Positions 27,601 to 36,949 are shown, counted from the first letter of the stretch. The stretch: DNA of 51,193 nt from an uncultured Francisellaceae bacterium (GCA_905612315.1 CAJQSL010000034.1:1-51193), one strand, 5' to 3'. The notes: generated by a model from the letters alone, not told the origin. Made by a program: numbers and translations.

Positions 27601-28833
27601 TCACATAAAATACGCCACTCCTGGCATTTTTTTTAAACTAGACCCCGTCACAGATTGCATATCAAAACCAAGCCCATTAAGACGCGCCCAAGCAAAATAG
27701 GCAAATGCGGTTGATTCGACGAAATCAGGATCCACACCTACTTCACTAGAAGTTATAACACTAACAGGCGCCAAATACTTCTCTATTAAACCAAATAAGG
27801 CCTTATTTCTAACACCACCACCACAAATGATTAATCTTGTATCTTCTAATCTATAGTTATTACTAGATATAACCTTTTTAACTTCAGATTCTATAGTTCT
27901 TGCACTTAAAGATAATAAAGTTGCCTGAACATCTTGTGGTTTTAATCCTAAAATGTCAGATTTATTTATAATATTATTAAGCCAATTTTCACTAAAATAC
28001 TCCCTTCCTGTGCTTTTTGGAGCGGATTTACTAAAATATTCATCTTTTAACATTAAATCTAAAAGATCCGCTGAGACATCCCCAGATTTGCCCCATAATC
28101 CTAGATTATCAAAAGGTTTGCCGATATACCTGCTAGAACATAAATCTAATAAGCAATTACCAGGACCAGTATCATACCCTAGAATCTTATTATCATCTAA
28201 AATCACGGTTATATTAGCTATACCGCCGATATTTAAAACTAAATTTAACTTATATTTGTCATCTTTAAACAAAGTTTTATGAAATAATGGCGTTAACGGC
28301 GCCCCTTGCCCCCCAAAAGCGACATCTAATCTTCTAAAATCTGCAATAGTTGTTATACCTGTTTGCGCAAAAATAACGTTAGGATCCCCTATTTGCATAG
28401 TAAATGGATGCTCACCATGAGGATGATGATAGATAGTTTGTCCATGTGAGCCAATCGCTGCTATATCTTTTAAATCTATATTATTAATTTTACAAATATC
28501 TTTCACGCAATTAGAGAATAACTTACCAAACGAGACATCTAGTTTACCTAAATCTAATAAAGAGACTTTATAATTATCTAATAAATTTGCATACTTTTGC
28601 TTTATATCAGCTGGAATATCATAAGATTTATGCTCAATAACATCTATTTTACAAGATTTGTCAGCAGGTTTATGACTGGATTGATGGCTAGAACTATCAC
28701 TAGAACTATCACTAGAACTATCACTAGAACTATCAATATATACTAAGCTTGTGTCTATGCTATCGCAGCTTGTGCCTGACATAAGGCCAATATATAGATT
28801 TTTGTTTTTGTTTTTACTTATCTTCAAAGACAC
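27601..28833 (-). CDS. anmK: anhydro-N-acetylmuramic acid kinase
   Basis: This 410-aa ASKHA-fold kinase opens and phosphorylates anhydroMurNAc to MurNAc-6-phosphate in the cytoplasm during cell-wall recycling. It carries LMSGTSCDSID (family MSGTSxDG), ASIGSHGQTIYHHP, LVLNIGGIANIT and YDTGPGNCLLD. It is longer than E. coli AnmK (369 aa) mainly through a Ser/Asp-rich insertion at about 34-54 (SSSD repeats) from a 12-bp DNA repeat. The start is GTG 28833, or possibly TTG 28827, which is better spaced from GGGG. MurQ, the next enzyme of the pathway, is encoded upstream on the same strand, across a repeat-rich gap. Confidence 0.95.
   Translation of the reverse strand: MSLKISKNKNKNLYIGLMSGTSCDSIDTSLVYIDSSSDSSSDSSSDSSSHQSSHKPADKSCKIDVIEHKSYDIPADIKQKYANLLDNYKVSLLDLGKLDVSFGKLFSNCVKDICKINNIDLKDIAAIGSHGQTIYHHPHGEHPFTMQIGDPNVIFAQTGITTIADFRRLDVAFGGQGAPLTPLFHKTLFKDDKYKLNLVLNIGGIANITVILDDNKILGYDTGPGNCLLDLCSSRYIGKPFDNLGLWGKSGDVSADLLDLMLKDEYFSKSAPKSTGREYFSENWLNNIINKSDILGLKPQDVQATLLSLSARTIESEVKKVISSNNYRLEDTRLIICGGGVRNKALFGLIEKYLAPVSVITSSEVGVDPDFVESTAFAYFAWARLNGLGFDMQSVTGSSLKKMPGVAYFM
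28691..28735 (-). repeat. 12-bp coding tandem repeat in anmK
   Basis: About 3.75 copies of the 12-bp unit gaactatcacta encode SSSD repeats in the N-terminal part of AnmK. Because the unit is a multiple of three, copy changes would lengthen or shorten the loop without breaking the frame. Confidence 0.9.
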
Positions 28834-29039
28834 CCCAAGTTAAATACTCTTTAAGTTAAATACCTTCTATAAACAACATAGACAAAACATTTTAATTTAT
28901 CCATTTTTATATCTACAGATGATATTCTCAAGATTACCTAAGGAAAACCCGATTAATTAATCAAGGTGCCCTGCACCTAGTCTTTGCAGCTTGGATCCCC
29001 CCACCCTAACCTTCCACCAAAGGGGAAGGGATTCCCGGC

Positions 29040-29098
29040 CGCAGTCTTTGCGAGGCAACGGCGAAGCAATCTCGTGCGTAGCACGAAAGCAAGTGCAG
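29040..29098. repeat. dispersed palindromic repeat, copy E
   Basis: The sequence reads tttgcgaggcaacggcgaag, then caatctcgtgcgtagcacga. The second half is shared with 37612-37640 on the same strand and with 14804-14832 on the opposite strand. Confidence 0.75.
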
Positions 29099-29201
29099 AT
29101 GGCAAGGTTATTACATAATATCAATATTTAATTTCTAGTTTTACTCAAGGTCATAAATATCCCTGCCAAGAAGTCCGGGGTCCGCGCTTACGCGCTCCAC
29201 C

Positions 29202-29250
29202 CGAGGTTGCTTCGACGTAGTCTCGCAATGACTGCGGTTTGGGAGTTTTT
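29202..29250. repeat. dispersed palindromic repeat, copy F
   Basis: The sequence gaggttgcttcgacgtagtc followed by tcgcaatgactgcgg belongs to the same family. A fragment of its right end (ctcgcaatgactgcggttggga) recurs at about 29297-29318. Confidence 0.75.
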
Positions 29251-29428
29251 CCATTTAAAAAAGTTTGAGGTGAGTATATTCACGCAACAATTCCGGCTCG
29301 CAATGACTGCGGTTGGGAAAAGTTATGCTTTTGAGTAAAGTTTATGAGTATGTCAACATAACAAGATCGCCTTACAAAACCAGCAATTTGGGAGTTTTTG
29401 CATTGCGTAAAGTGAGTGAATTAAATTA

Positions 29429-29452
29429 AGAGTAGCGATTCCAAGCTACTCT
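29429..29452 (-). terminator. murQ terminator
   Basis: An 8-bp perfect stem (agagtagc/gctactct) with an 8-nt loop lies 28 bp past the murQ stop. It is followed on the minus strand by TTAATTTAATT, a modest T-rich tail. Confidence 0.65.
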
Positions 29453-29479
29453 AATAAGAATTAGTTTATTTTTTAATAA

Positions 29480-30478
29480 TTACTCTCCATACCCTAAAGC
29501 ATCTCGAAGATTAAAATTATTTTTATCTAAAATCTGCTTAGCTTTATCTAAACTATAGCCTTTGCTATGACACAAGGCTGCTAGCTTAATATTAAATTCA
29601 GCTTTTTCTAATAACTCCTTTGCCTTAGGCCTATCAACTGAGATTATTCTAGCCAAAATATCAATATGCCTTTTTTTAAGCTTGGTATTTGTAGGCTGGC
29701 AATCTATCATCTCATTATTATAAACTTTTCCTAATTTAATCATCACAGCATTTGATATCATGTTTAATATCATCTTACATGCCGTACCAGATTTAAGCCG
29801 AGTCGAGCCTGTAATAACCTCAGGGCCGATATCTGGCATAATATTATAATTGGCTAGTTTACAAATTTTAGGTGATTTAGTTTTGTTAATAGGCTCATCA
29901 GTTGAAGTTAAGTCTGGGGTAATATCTTTATTATCTAAAACACTAGCATTACTACCCATACAGCATAACCCTATACTCAATGCCCCTATTTTATTAGCAT
30001 ATTCAATGGCAGATAAAACATATGGCGTATTCCCACTGGCTGTAATGCCAATAAGTGAATCATTAGAATTTAAATTAATAGCTTTTAAATCTAAAATAGC
30101 TTGTGCCAAATCATCTTCAGCACCTTCAATAGACTTTTTTAATGCCAAATCAGAACCTGCTATTATCCCGATAACCATACCCTCAGGACAACCAAAAGTT
30201 GGAGGACACTCAGATGCATCTAAAACCCCTAACCTACCAGATGTGCCAGCACCTATATAGATTAACCTACCACCCAATTTAACTTTAGGTATGATTTTAT
30301 CAATTGCTGTTTGAATATTATCTAACTCATCTGAGACTGCAGAGGCAACAGTATAATCTTCTGAATTAAATACTTTTAAGATATCAATAGTACTAAGTTT
30401 ATCTAGTTCATGTGATTTATATGATTTTTGAGAATTTAAATGCTTTGGTTGATTTACCGAATCACTCTTTGGTGACAA
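29480..30478 (-). CDS. murQ: N-acetylmuramic acid 6-phosphate etherase
   Basis: MurQ removes the lactyl ether of MurNAc-6-phosphate to give GlcNAc-6-phosphate, the step after AnmK. The SIS domain carries IYIGAGTSGRLGVLDASECPP with the catalytic Glu in ASECPPTF, and ITASGNTPYVLSAI. The ending KAKQILDKNNFNLRDAL resembles the UBA-like C-terminal helix bundle of the family. I chose TTG 30478 (332 aa) because GAGGGGGG lies 8 bases before it. An upstream TTG at 30496 would place that sequence inside the gene. Either way there is an N-terminal extension of about 25-35 residues relative to E. coli MurQ (298 aa). The true start could be further downstream. Confidence 0.94.
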   Translation of the reverse strand: MSPKSDSVNQPKHLNSQKSYKSHELDKLSTIDILKVFNSEDYTVASAVSDELDNIQTAIDKIIPKVKLGGRLIYIGAGTSGRLGVLDASECPPTFGCPEGMVIGIIAGSDLALKKSIEGAEDDLAQAILDLKAINLNSNDSLIGITASGNTPYVLSAIEYANKIGALSIGLCCMGSNASVLDNKDITPDLTSTDEPINKTKSPKICKLANYNIMPDIGPEVITGSTRLKSGTACKMILNMISNAVMIKLGKVYNNEMIDCQPTNTKLKKRHIDILARIISVDRPKAKELLEKAEFNIKLAALCHSKGYSLDKAKQILDKNNFNLRDALGYGE

Positions 30479-30512
30479 AACTAGAACCCCCCTCAAAAAA
30501 AGCTCAAATAAA

Positions 30513-30558
30513 AAAGTTTTAAGGGCCTCAACAGATATTAAGGCCTCATAAAAACTTT
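30513..30558 (-). terminator. terminator or attenuator between desaturase and murQ
   Basis: An imperfect hairpin (aaagtttt/aaaacttt outer, ggcct/aggcc inner) on the minus strand ends in a TTTTTTATTT run. It follows the desaturase stop by about 8 bp and precedes the murQ start by about 35 bp. It therefore probably ends the desaturase transcript and leaves little room for a separate murQ promoter. Confidence 0.6.
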
Positions 30559-30565
30559 AAAAAAA

Positions 30566-31624
30566 CTAAGCTAACTGCTCTTTACCTTCAGAAAAGGTAT
30601 ACCATTTTTTCAAATTATAATCGTATAACTTACACTGTTTAAAGATACCAAATACAGTACTCCACTTAAACTTGTACTCAAATATACAATCAGCATAATG
30701 CTTCTTTAGGTCTTCGTAAGCATTGTGCAAATGATAAAAAGGTACTCTTAAATCAACATGGTGTGGCACATGTACCATAATATTATGTGTAAACATTTCA
30801 CCAATCTTTGAACAGCGCACCACAGTACTACAACATAACCCACCTATAGCATGATTCCACTCAGATCTCTCATCAAAAAATGGAATTTCAGGATGAGTGT
30901 GGTGTAAGTATACAAATAACGCAATTACATAGTTAAAGATAATAAATGGTAAAATAACTGCGAAAACTATCCCTAACACGCCACCGGCAAAAAAGTAAGC
31001 TAAGGCAGAAAAACCAAGGAAAAACACTAATGATAATAGCTTGTTATTTCTATAATAAGCCCTCTCTTTAGAATCCTTACCAGGATTATAACGAATCATA
31101 CCGTTTAACCAAATATCCACTAAATAATGCACAGCACAGGTTAACGAAAAACGTTTAATCCTATAAAATAATTTTTGGTGCCACTTTAGAGCATAATACT
31201 CTTGAGGAGTCAGTGGAATCCAAACATAATCCATGCCCTTAAATGAAGTAAAGCTATGATGCACTCTATTATGACCAAAACACCACATTCTATACATGTT
31301 TAATGATGGCAACATGAAAATTGTACCAAGCCACTCAGCTAAACGCTTACTTTTAAATAAAGTACCGTGTGCAGCATCATGCGCCCATACAAACATCATA
31401 GATACAACTAGACCACCCAAAAAGCCTCCAAGCAGCTTTAACCAAGTGCTGTCAGTTGCAAAAACCAACCACATAGTTAATAAATAAAGAATTAAATCAA
31501 ATGCATACCAAGATATAGCTTTAGAAAATGAACGTTCATAGCGCGATTTATCAATTACGCCCCGAACATTACTTAATTTGAATTTTTTCATTTCCTCAAG
31601 ATTACGCTTGCTTTTCATAAACAT
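30566..31624 (-). CDS. membrane fatty acid desaturase
   Basis: This 352-aa membrane di-iron desaturase (PF00487) has the three His boxes: HDAAH (82-86), HNRVHH (118-123) and HVPHH (285-289), plus HHTHPEIPFFDE (241-252). Hydrophobic helix pairs lie at about 40-80 and 197-240. It should insert a double bond in acyl chains at the inner membrane using electrons from a ferredoxin or cytochrome. No partner is encoded next to it. The second in-frame ATG (31618) is better spaced from AAAGGGA than the first. Regiospecificity cannot be read. The gene is monocistronic, with a hairpin after its stop. Confidence 0.9.
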   Translation of the reverse strand: MFMKSKRNLEEMKKFKLSNVRGVIDKSRYERSFSKAISWYAFDLILYLLTMWLVFATDSTWLKLLGGFLGGLVVSMMFVWAHDAAHGTLFKSKRLAEWLGTIFMLPSLNMYRMWCFGHNRVHHSFTSFKGMDYVWIPLTPQEYYALKWHQKLFYRIKRFSLTCAVHYLVDIWLNGMIRYNPGKDSKERAYYRNNKLLSLVFFLGFSALAYFFAGGVLGIVFAVILPFIIFNYVIALFVYLHHTHPEIPFFDERSEWNHAIGGLCCSTVVRCSKIGEMFTHNIMVHVPHHVDLRVPFYHLHNAYEDLKKHYADCIFEYKFKWSTVFGIFKQCKLYDYNLKKWYTFSEGKEQLA

Positions 31625-31900
31625 CCCTTTATTGATATTAATTACAATCTAAATACAATTGAACTAACATCATACACTAAATTCAAGAAAAAAGCTATCA
31701 TTATCTAAAAAAACAAGCCTTAATCTAGATGATAAAGTTAACTATATTTGTTACAAAAAAAGAGAAAAACCTTACATATTATAATGTTACATTAAGAATT
31801 TCACCTAATTATAGGTCGAATTAAATTACAATTTAATAATTAAATTATAGTAAAATATGGAACATTTACTATAAAAATATATAGTTATTAGCTAAAACAA

Positions 31901-33337
31901 TTAAATACATTTGGAGGTTTTAGCTTCCATAGGTCCTTCTCTAAACGAGCCATCCTTAGTGGCGGCACTAAAAAACGAAAAACTTGGTAAACTCTTTGAC
32001 CTTTTTACCCTCCTACCAGAACCTTTCCCTTTTTCAGTATTAGTAACAAAAGGAAAGGTTCTTTTTTTGGGTTCAGGTAATAAACCATGTACTTCTACAA
32101 AAAGCCTATGGCAACAAACTGAATGTTTACCTGGAACTCCTGCACTTACAGAAAGAGGATCTAAACCGTACTTTTCACTAATTTGGCTTGAAGTTCCTGC
32201 AGAAGATTTGAACATTTTTTGAAGAAGCTTAAGCCTACTTCTCTCAAGCTCAAGCATCTGCCTATCTTGCTCAAACTTCCTACGCTGCTCATCCAACAGC
32301 TCACGCTCTTTTTGAACTTCCAGCTTCTGCCTTCTAATTTCAGGTGCTAATTCCTGACACAATTTGGCTTGGACCTCAGACTTAGAAGCCATAACTTGAT
32401 CATGACGATAATCCAAAATAGACTTCCTCTGTGCTTCAAATACAGGCAACTTGTCTTTAGTAACTAAGGATATTAAACTATCCAAAAAAATTACTTTTCC
32501 TGATTCAAGCTTAAATTTAGCCTTAAGAATGTAAGGGTCTCCCTGCAAATAAAAATTCTGTAAACTCAATTCATAATAAAATGAGATAGATGATGCCAAA
32601 ACGCCTATTTTATCTTTAAATAATGTATCACCCCCACTAAGAAGATAAGAACTTTTAGATGTGCTCAAATATGAGCTAACATCCTTAAAACTTAAATAAG
32701 ACAACATATTCATAGTTAAATCACCAGATAACTTTCCAAGTTCTGGAATAACCCCCTTATCTTGAAGAAGACTAAGATCTTTTTTAGAAGCTGCAAAACT
32801 ACTTGGTGACATTCTAGATTTATTCTGACTAACTTGTGCGGCAAGAAGCTTAAAACAAACTTCCAAAGACCTACTATATACTGGCCGCCCCTTTAACTCA
32901 TGCAAGCTGCGAAAAAATATTAACCGCAATAAAATAAGGTTATCTGGCTCCCGAACTATTCTTTCACTAAAATTTTCCCTTGACTTAACTTCCTCACTTT
33001 TATCTGAAATATCTAAATAACCTTCAATAGGATGCGCCACTAGCCACTGCGACATACGCCCAGACTCCTCCTCAACCCATTGAGAGATGTTCTGCTTTTC
33101 ACTCTCAGAAATGGAACTAAGGTGAAAACCTGGACGAAATTGACTGCTAATAGGTGCAACAAGGGAACCTGCCAGTTCATTTCTAATTTCCTGTAAAGCT
33201 GGATCCTGCTGTCTACGAACTGAGATAACCGTTTGATCATAGGTTAGTCCATCAAACCAAGAACGAACTAAATTACGAGAAAGCCTTCCGGAAAATCTAC
33301 ATTTATGTAAACCAACTGGATGATAGCTATCACTCAT
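31901..33337 (-). CDS. F-box-like, coiled-coil protein, candidate effector
   Basis: This 478-aa protein has an F-box-like motif at about 204-238 (ELGKLSGDLTMNMLSYLSFK, then DVSSYLSTSKSSYLL), matching the L-x7-8-hL-x-L-x3-D pattern of eukaryotic F-boxes. F-boxes recruit Skp1 to SCF ubiquitin ligases. A charged helix at about 318-376, starting near SKSEVQAKLCQEL and full of Glu, Arg and Gln heptads, is a likely coiled coil. The N-terminal 200 residues are unrecognised. The C-terminus is basic and Ser-rich (KGKGSGRRVKRSKSLPSFS), with a possible nuclear-localisation-like RRVKRSK. There is no signal peptide. ATG 33337 is better spaced from the upstream GGTGAG than the GTG two codons earlier. F-box identity is by eye and needs a profile. 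Confidence 0.65.
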   Translation of the reverse strand: MSDSYHPVGLHKCRFSGRLSRNLVRSWFDGLTYDQTVISVRRQQDPALQEIRNELAGSLVAPISSQFRPGFHLSSISESEKQNISQWVEEESGRMSQWLVAHPIEGYLDISDKSEEVKSRENFSERIVREPDNLILLRLIFFRSLHELKGRPVYSRSLEVCFKLLAAQVSQNKSRMSPSSFAASKKDLSLLQDKGVIPELGKLSGDLTMNMLSYLSFKDVSSYLSTSKSSYLLSGGDTLFKDKIGVLASSISFYYELSLQNFYLQGDPYILKAKFKLESGKVIFLDSLISLVTKDKLPVFEAQRKSILDYRHDQVMASKSEVQAKLCQELAPEIRRQKLEVQKERELLDEQRRKFEQDRQMLELERSRLKLLQKMFKSSAGTSSQISEKYGLDPLSVSAGVPGKHSVCCHRLFVEVHGLLPEPKKRTFPFVTNTEKGKGSGRRVKRSKSLPSFSFFSAATKDGSFREGPMEAKTSKCI

Positions 33338-33473
33338 CCCCACTCACCCCATATTATTTGTTATTTTTTTAGCTTAAAAATTATCACTCGGATTAAATCA
33401 AAATAAAAAGATAATATCAACCTTTATCTTTGAAAAAATAACATTAAACTTCGATTAATTTAAGTGATCTTAA

Positions 33474-34754
33474 TTAGATTGATCTTAACACATGGAATCC
33501 CTTTTGATAATACTCAAATGCTCCTTTTTGATCTTTATCTTTCAAATATATATTTGCTAAAGAAATATATGATAAAGCACTTTCTGAAATCTTTAAACTT
33601 TGCTCATAATATTTTTTAGCTTGACCAATTAATCCATTAGCAAAACAAATATCACCCATTAACCTCAAGGCATTAAAAGATGGCTTAAATCTTTTATGTG
33701 AGAATATCCTCTGACTAAAGTCTAACTTTTCCTTATCACCAATAAACTTAGTTTCGACAAAATAAGCAAAAACTTCATCAGACCAATTATCTTCTAAAAA
33801 ATCTTCAATATATTTCTTTGATTTATCATGCTCTTTTGACCTATCCAAATAAGATACATAAGCTAAGATAACAAACTCATTAACTAAACCACAATAATCA
33901 CATAACTGCCAAATATCACCTGATTTATCCTTTATCTCAACTCCTATAAGTTGATAAAACTTTGATATCGCTTTCTGGCAAGTCTCTTTTACATCTCCAG
34001 CACAGATTGCATTTTGTGACTTTAACACTCGCTGCAACCACTTCTTATTAATTAGTATTCCAATAAAATTTTCTAAAGCTTCAACTTGCCCTACTCGCAA
34101 ACAAATACTGCCATAATCTTCTAAAGCTGCCAAATAATGGGATAAACCCACTTTTGGCAAGGTATAATAACTTTCCAAATCATCCAAAAGACTTGTAATA
34201 AACACACAAGCTGCTAAATCTTGACCTGATTTTTGCAAAATTTTAGCCCTAAGCCTTCTAATCAAAAATTTTTGATAATCACTTGAACTTATCTCATCTA
34301 ATTTATTAAAAATCTTTTTGCATTGCGCATCATCTATTGGATCAAAGCCTCTAGCCAAACCATCTAACAATAATAACCCAGCATGCACCTGCCAGTCACT
34401 GTCAGATTCTTTATCCTTTAATAATGGAGCCAGATTTTTATTTAAGCTATTACTATCATTATTTAAATATGCCTCTAGTCCATCAAAAAAATAAACTTGC
34501 TGTTGCTTTACTTGTCTAGATTTCCAAGAATTTTTGAATTTTTTTGGCATTCGATAAACCAAAGAAATAAGTGAAAACAAAATATACAAAGCTATACCAA
34601 TTAAAATTAAACATAAGATCACAGCCCACAGCTTGGCACTATAAGTTTTACTGCTAATCTGCAACATCAGTAGTGTCGATTGATTATCGAGCAATAACAA
34701 CGCAAAAAGCACAATTAAAATAACTGCAATAAGAATCCAAATTGCTTTACGCAT
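33474..34754 (-). CDS. hemY: HemY-like TPR membrane protein
   Basis: This 426-aa protein matches the gammaproteobacterial HemY (PF07219 N-terminus): two membrane helices within the first 70 residues (WILIAVILIVLFALLLLD and LWAVILCLILIGIALYILFS). The sequence YRMPKKFKNSWKSRQ and then TPR-like helices follow to the C-terminus (LSYISLANIYLKDKDQKGAFEYY). HemY and HemX are linked to late tetrapyrrole synthesis by operon position in enterobacteria, but their biochemical role is unsettled. This is not the protoporphyrinogen oxidase that shares the name. It overlaps hemX by 8 bp. Confidence 0.92.
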   Translation of the reverse strand: MRKAIWILIAVILIVLFALLLLDNQSTLLMLQISSKTYSAKLWAVILCLILIGIALYILFSLISLVYRMPKKFKNSWKSRQVKQQQVYFFDGLEAYLNNDSNSLNKNLAPLLKDKESDSDWQVHAGLLLLDGLARGFDPIDDAQCKKIFNKLDEISSSDYQKFLIRRLRAKILQKSGQDLAACVFITSLLDDLESYYTLPKVGLSHYLAALEDYGSICLRVGQVEALENFIGILINKKWLQRVLKSQNAICAGDVKETCQKAISKFYQLIGVEIKDKSGDIWQLCDYCGLVNEFVILAYVSYLDRSKEHDKSKKYIEDFLEDNWSDEVFAYFVETKFIGDKEKLDFSQRIFSHKRFKPSFNALRLMGDICFANGLIGQAKKYYEQSLKISESALSYISLANIYLKDKDQKGAFEYYQKGFHVLRSI

Positions 34755-35982
34755 GCTTACCTACCGAATTTATATCTGACCTAGAACTTGATTTATTATC
34801 TTTAAAATAATTTATAGATGCTTTATCTGATAGCTCGGTTAAATTAGCAATTAAACCCCTAACTTTAGTTTTTTGATCCGGCAAGCTCAATGCTCCTAGC
34901 CTCTTAAACCAAGAGTTTCTCTTAGGATTCTCTATCATATTTTTTTCAACAAAACTGTTTAACTCAAGCTTAGTCCGCTCAAAAAGCTTATAATCTCCAC
35001 TAACTACTCCCCACTGCATTTGCATCAAATACTGCACCACTATTCTGTAAGCATCCACTCTATCCCCTTGAGTTATTAGAAGCGGCGCTTCACTTTTATT
35101 ATTACTTACTACTACGCTACTTTTAATATGACTCCAAATATCAGATAAATACTTTTTGCTATTTGCCTTTTGGCGATCTAACCAACTTATATCACTAGGA
35201 GTTTTATCTACAGTATTCTTTGATTTTAATTTAGCTAAACTAGATTTTTTAAGACTTTGGTATCTAGCATTAATATCTACAATCTCAAGCTGATCTCTAG
35301 AACCTGCTAATTTAGCTAGATTTGAAATTAACATGGGCTCATTAGTAATAACAAGCTTAGAAAAGTCATTATTAACTCTATTAATATTAGGAGCTAAATC
35401 CTTAAAGTTTTTAATCAAAAAATCACTGTTATCAAACCAAAGCTGACTTGCTAACGCCACCTGATTCATTAAAACAGCCTGCTTTACATTTTGAACCAAA
35501 CTACCAAGCATTAATTGTTTTGCATTATTCTTAATCATTGATATAGCATTTCCAGGTGAGTTTAAAAGCTTTTGTTGCTTTTGAATTGCCTGCTGATTAG
35601 ATAATACTAAACTTTTAAGATTAGCATTTTGTTTATTAACGATATCTACCTGGGAAATTACAGAGCTAACTTGTTTATTTAATTCCTGTTTTAATGCTAC
35701 TGAAGTTGTTATATGTTTTTTATAATCAAGATTCACCTGATTTTGAATATTATCAAACCGCTCTTGTAATAATAAGTTTTGATTCTGGAAAAACCAAGCA
35801 AAATAACCAACTACTAGTAATAGAATTAATGCAACTACTAGGCATAAATATGGCCACAAAGACCTTCTCTGGGCATTAATAAGATACTCAGGCGATATAG
35901 GCCGTGATAAAATACGTACGTTATTATCTTCTTCAGATTTATGTTCACTACTATTTGCAGACTTTGAGCGTGACTCACCCAT
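34747..35982 (-). CDS. hemX: HemX-like membrane protein
   Basis: This 411-aa protein is of the HemX family (PF04375): one membrane helix at about 42-68 (LWPYLCLVVALILLLVVGYF), a coiled-coil periplasmic segment (about 75-150) and a helical C-terminal domain. It is annotated in databases as a uroporphyrinogen-III methyltransferase-like protein, but lacks the methyltransferase fold. In E. coli it follows hemC and hemD. Here those genes are absent and the upstream neighbour is an AIM24-like gene, so hemXY stand as a two-gene operon. The ATG follows GGGGGGTG. Confidence 0.92.
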   Translation of the reverse strand: MGESRSKSANSSEHKSEEDNNVRILSRPISPEYLINAQRRSLWPYLCLVVALILLLVVGYFAWFFQNQNLLLQERFDNIQNQVNLDYKKHITTSVALKQELNKQVSSVISQVDIVNKQNANLKSLVLSNQQAIQKQQKLLNSPGNAISMIKNNAKQLMLGSLVQNVKQAVLMNQVALASQLWFDNSDFLIKNFKDLAPNINRVNNDFSKLVITNEPMLISNLAKLAGSRDQLEIVDINARYQSLKKSSLAKLKSKNTVDKTPSDISWLDRQKANSKKYLSDIWSHIKSSVVVSNNKSEAPLLITQGDRVDAYRIVVQYLMQMQWGVVSGDYKLFERTKLELNSFVEKNMIENPKRNSWFKRLGALSLPDQKTKVRGLIANLTELSDKASINYFKDNKSSSRSDINSVGKHA

Positions 35983-36033
35983 GCCAACACCCCCCCATTA
36001 ATTATTTATTTATTATCTATTGTAATAATAAGC

Positions 36034-36747
36034 CTAATTTTTACGTCTTGCCAGTCCACTTGCATCAACTATGTGTCCAACTAACTTATTAAATGGCAAA
36101 CTTTGTATTAAAACTTCACCTGGACCTGTTAATTCAGCCAAAAATAAGCCCTCTGCTCCGAATAAAACATTTTTAATTCCACCGACAAACCCAACGCTAT
36201 ACTCTACTTCATGGCTAAAACCAACCACACAACCTGCATCTATTCGTAATTTTTCACCGCGCTCTAGTGTTCTTTTATATAAAGTCCCACCAGCATGAAT
36301 AAATGCCACCCCTCTGCCGGTTAACTTTTGTAAAACAAAACCGCTACCACCGAAAAAGCCTGCTCTTAGTTTTTTAGTAAATGCAATAGATAATGCAACA
36401 GAGGGCTGTGAACATAAATATGCCTGTTTTTGACAAAAATAAGTTCCACCACATGCACCTAAATCAACTGGGACTATCATACCTGGATAACAAGCAGCAA
36501 AACCAACTTCTGCAGACTTAAGGCTACTAACATTTGTAAATTCTGATAAAAACAAATCACTTCCGCCCAACCATCGCGTCATTCCTTTCATAATACCGCC
36601 ACCTGCGCCCATACCAGTACTCATTTTGATGTCGCTATCCATATATACCATCGCACCTGGCTCCGATACAATTGATTGTTTTGGTGATAAAGAAATAGTT
36701 AATAACTGTAAGTCATTGCCATGTAATGTGTGATTTAGATCTGCCAT
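36034..36747 (-). CDS. AIM24 / TIGR00266 family protein
   Basis: This 237-aa protein is of the TIGR00266 (DUF124, AIM24) family, a beta-rich fold with duplicated motifs. It has the family-typical GAMVYMDSDIKMSTGMGAGG, GFFGGSGFVLQKLTGRGVAFIHAGG and GGIKNVLFGAEGLFLAELTGPG. Eukaryotic AIM24 is mitochondrial and linked to inner-membrane organisation; the bacterial role is unknown. ATG 36747 has GGAG seven bases before it and is preferred to the GTG one codon earlier. It lies upstream of hemX with a 51-bp gap and could be the first gene of that operon. Confidence 0.9.
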   Translation of the reverse strand: MADLNHTLHGNDLQLLTISLSPKQSIVSEPGAMVYMDSDIKMSTGMGAGGGIMKGMTRWLGGSDLFLSEFTNVSSLKSAEVGFAACYPGMIVPVDLGACGGTYFCQKQAYLCSQPSVALSIAFTKKLRAGFFGGSGFVLQKLTGRGVAFIHAGGTLYKRTLERGEKLRIDAGCVVGFSHEVEYSVGFVGGIKNVLFGAEGLFLAELTGPGEVLIQSLPFNKLVGHIVDASGLARRKN

Positions 36748-36949
36748 CACTAATCTCCACTTGTTTCAATATATCTTAATTTAATTAAATTAATTCTAAC
36801 TCTCTTTATGAAGTATAGCTTTAATTAACATCTTAATTCTAAATTAACCTAAGCTTTAAGAACAATCGCATACATTGTGCTCTTAACTCCACGCGAAACT
36901 GCTTAGCATGGCCTCACAAATATGAATTACAAAAACATATAAAAGATAG

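Larger units (their letters stand above)
28834..29479. other. 646-bp repeat-rich gap between murQ and anmK
   Basis: I find no credible gene here. The stretch holds three copies of the dispersed palindromic repeat (29040-29098, 29202-29250, 29292-29318) and a GC-richer run (ccccccaccctaaccttcca near 28999). It also holds the murQ terminator at 29429-29452. The remainder is AT-rich. The promoter of anmK should be in the first 100-150 bp upstream of its start, but I cannot place it with confidence. The tgggagttttt motif at about 29249-29260 recurs at about 29389-29399. Confidence 0.7.

Noticed and set aside
28834..29479. tRNA or small RNA gene in the long gap
   Set aside because: The GC-rich parts are repeat copies and C-rich runs. 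No cloverleaf or T-loop GGTTCRA-type sequence was found by eye.
31901..33337. C-terminal CaaX prenylation box in the F-box-like protein
   Set aside because: The protein ends SKCI, with the Cys two residues from the end, not four.
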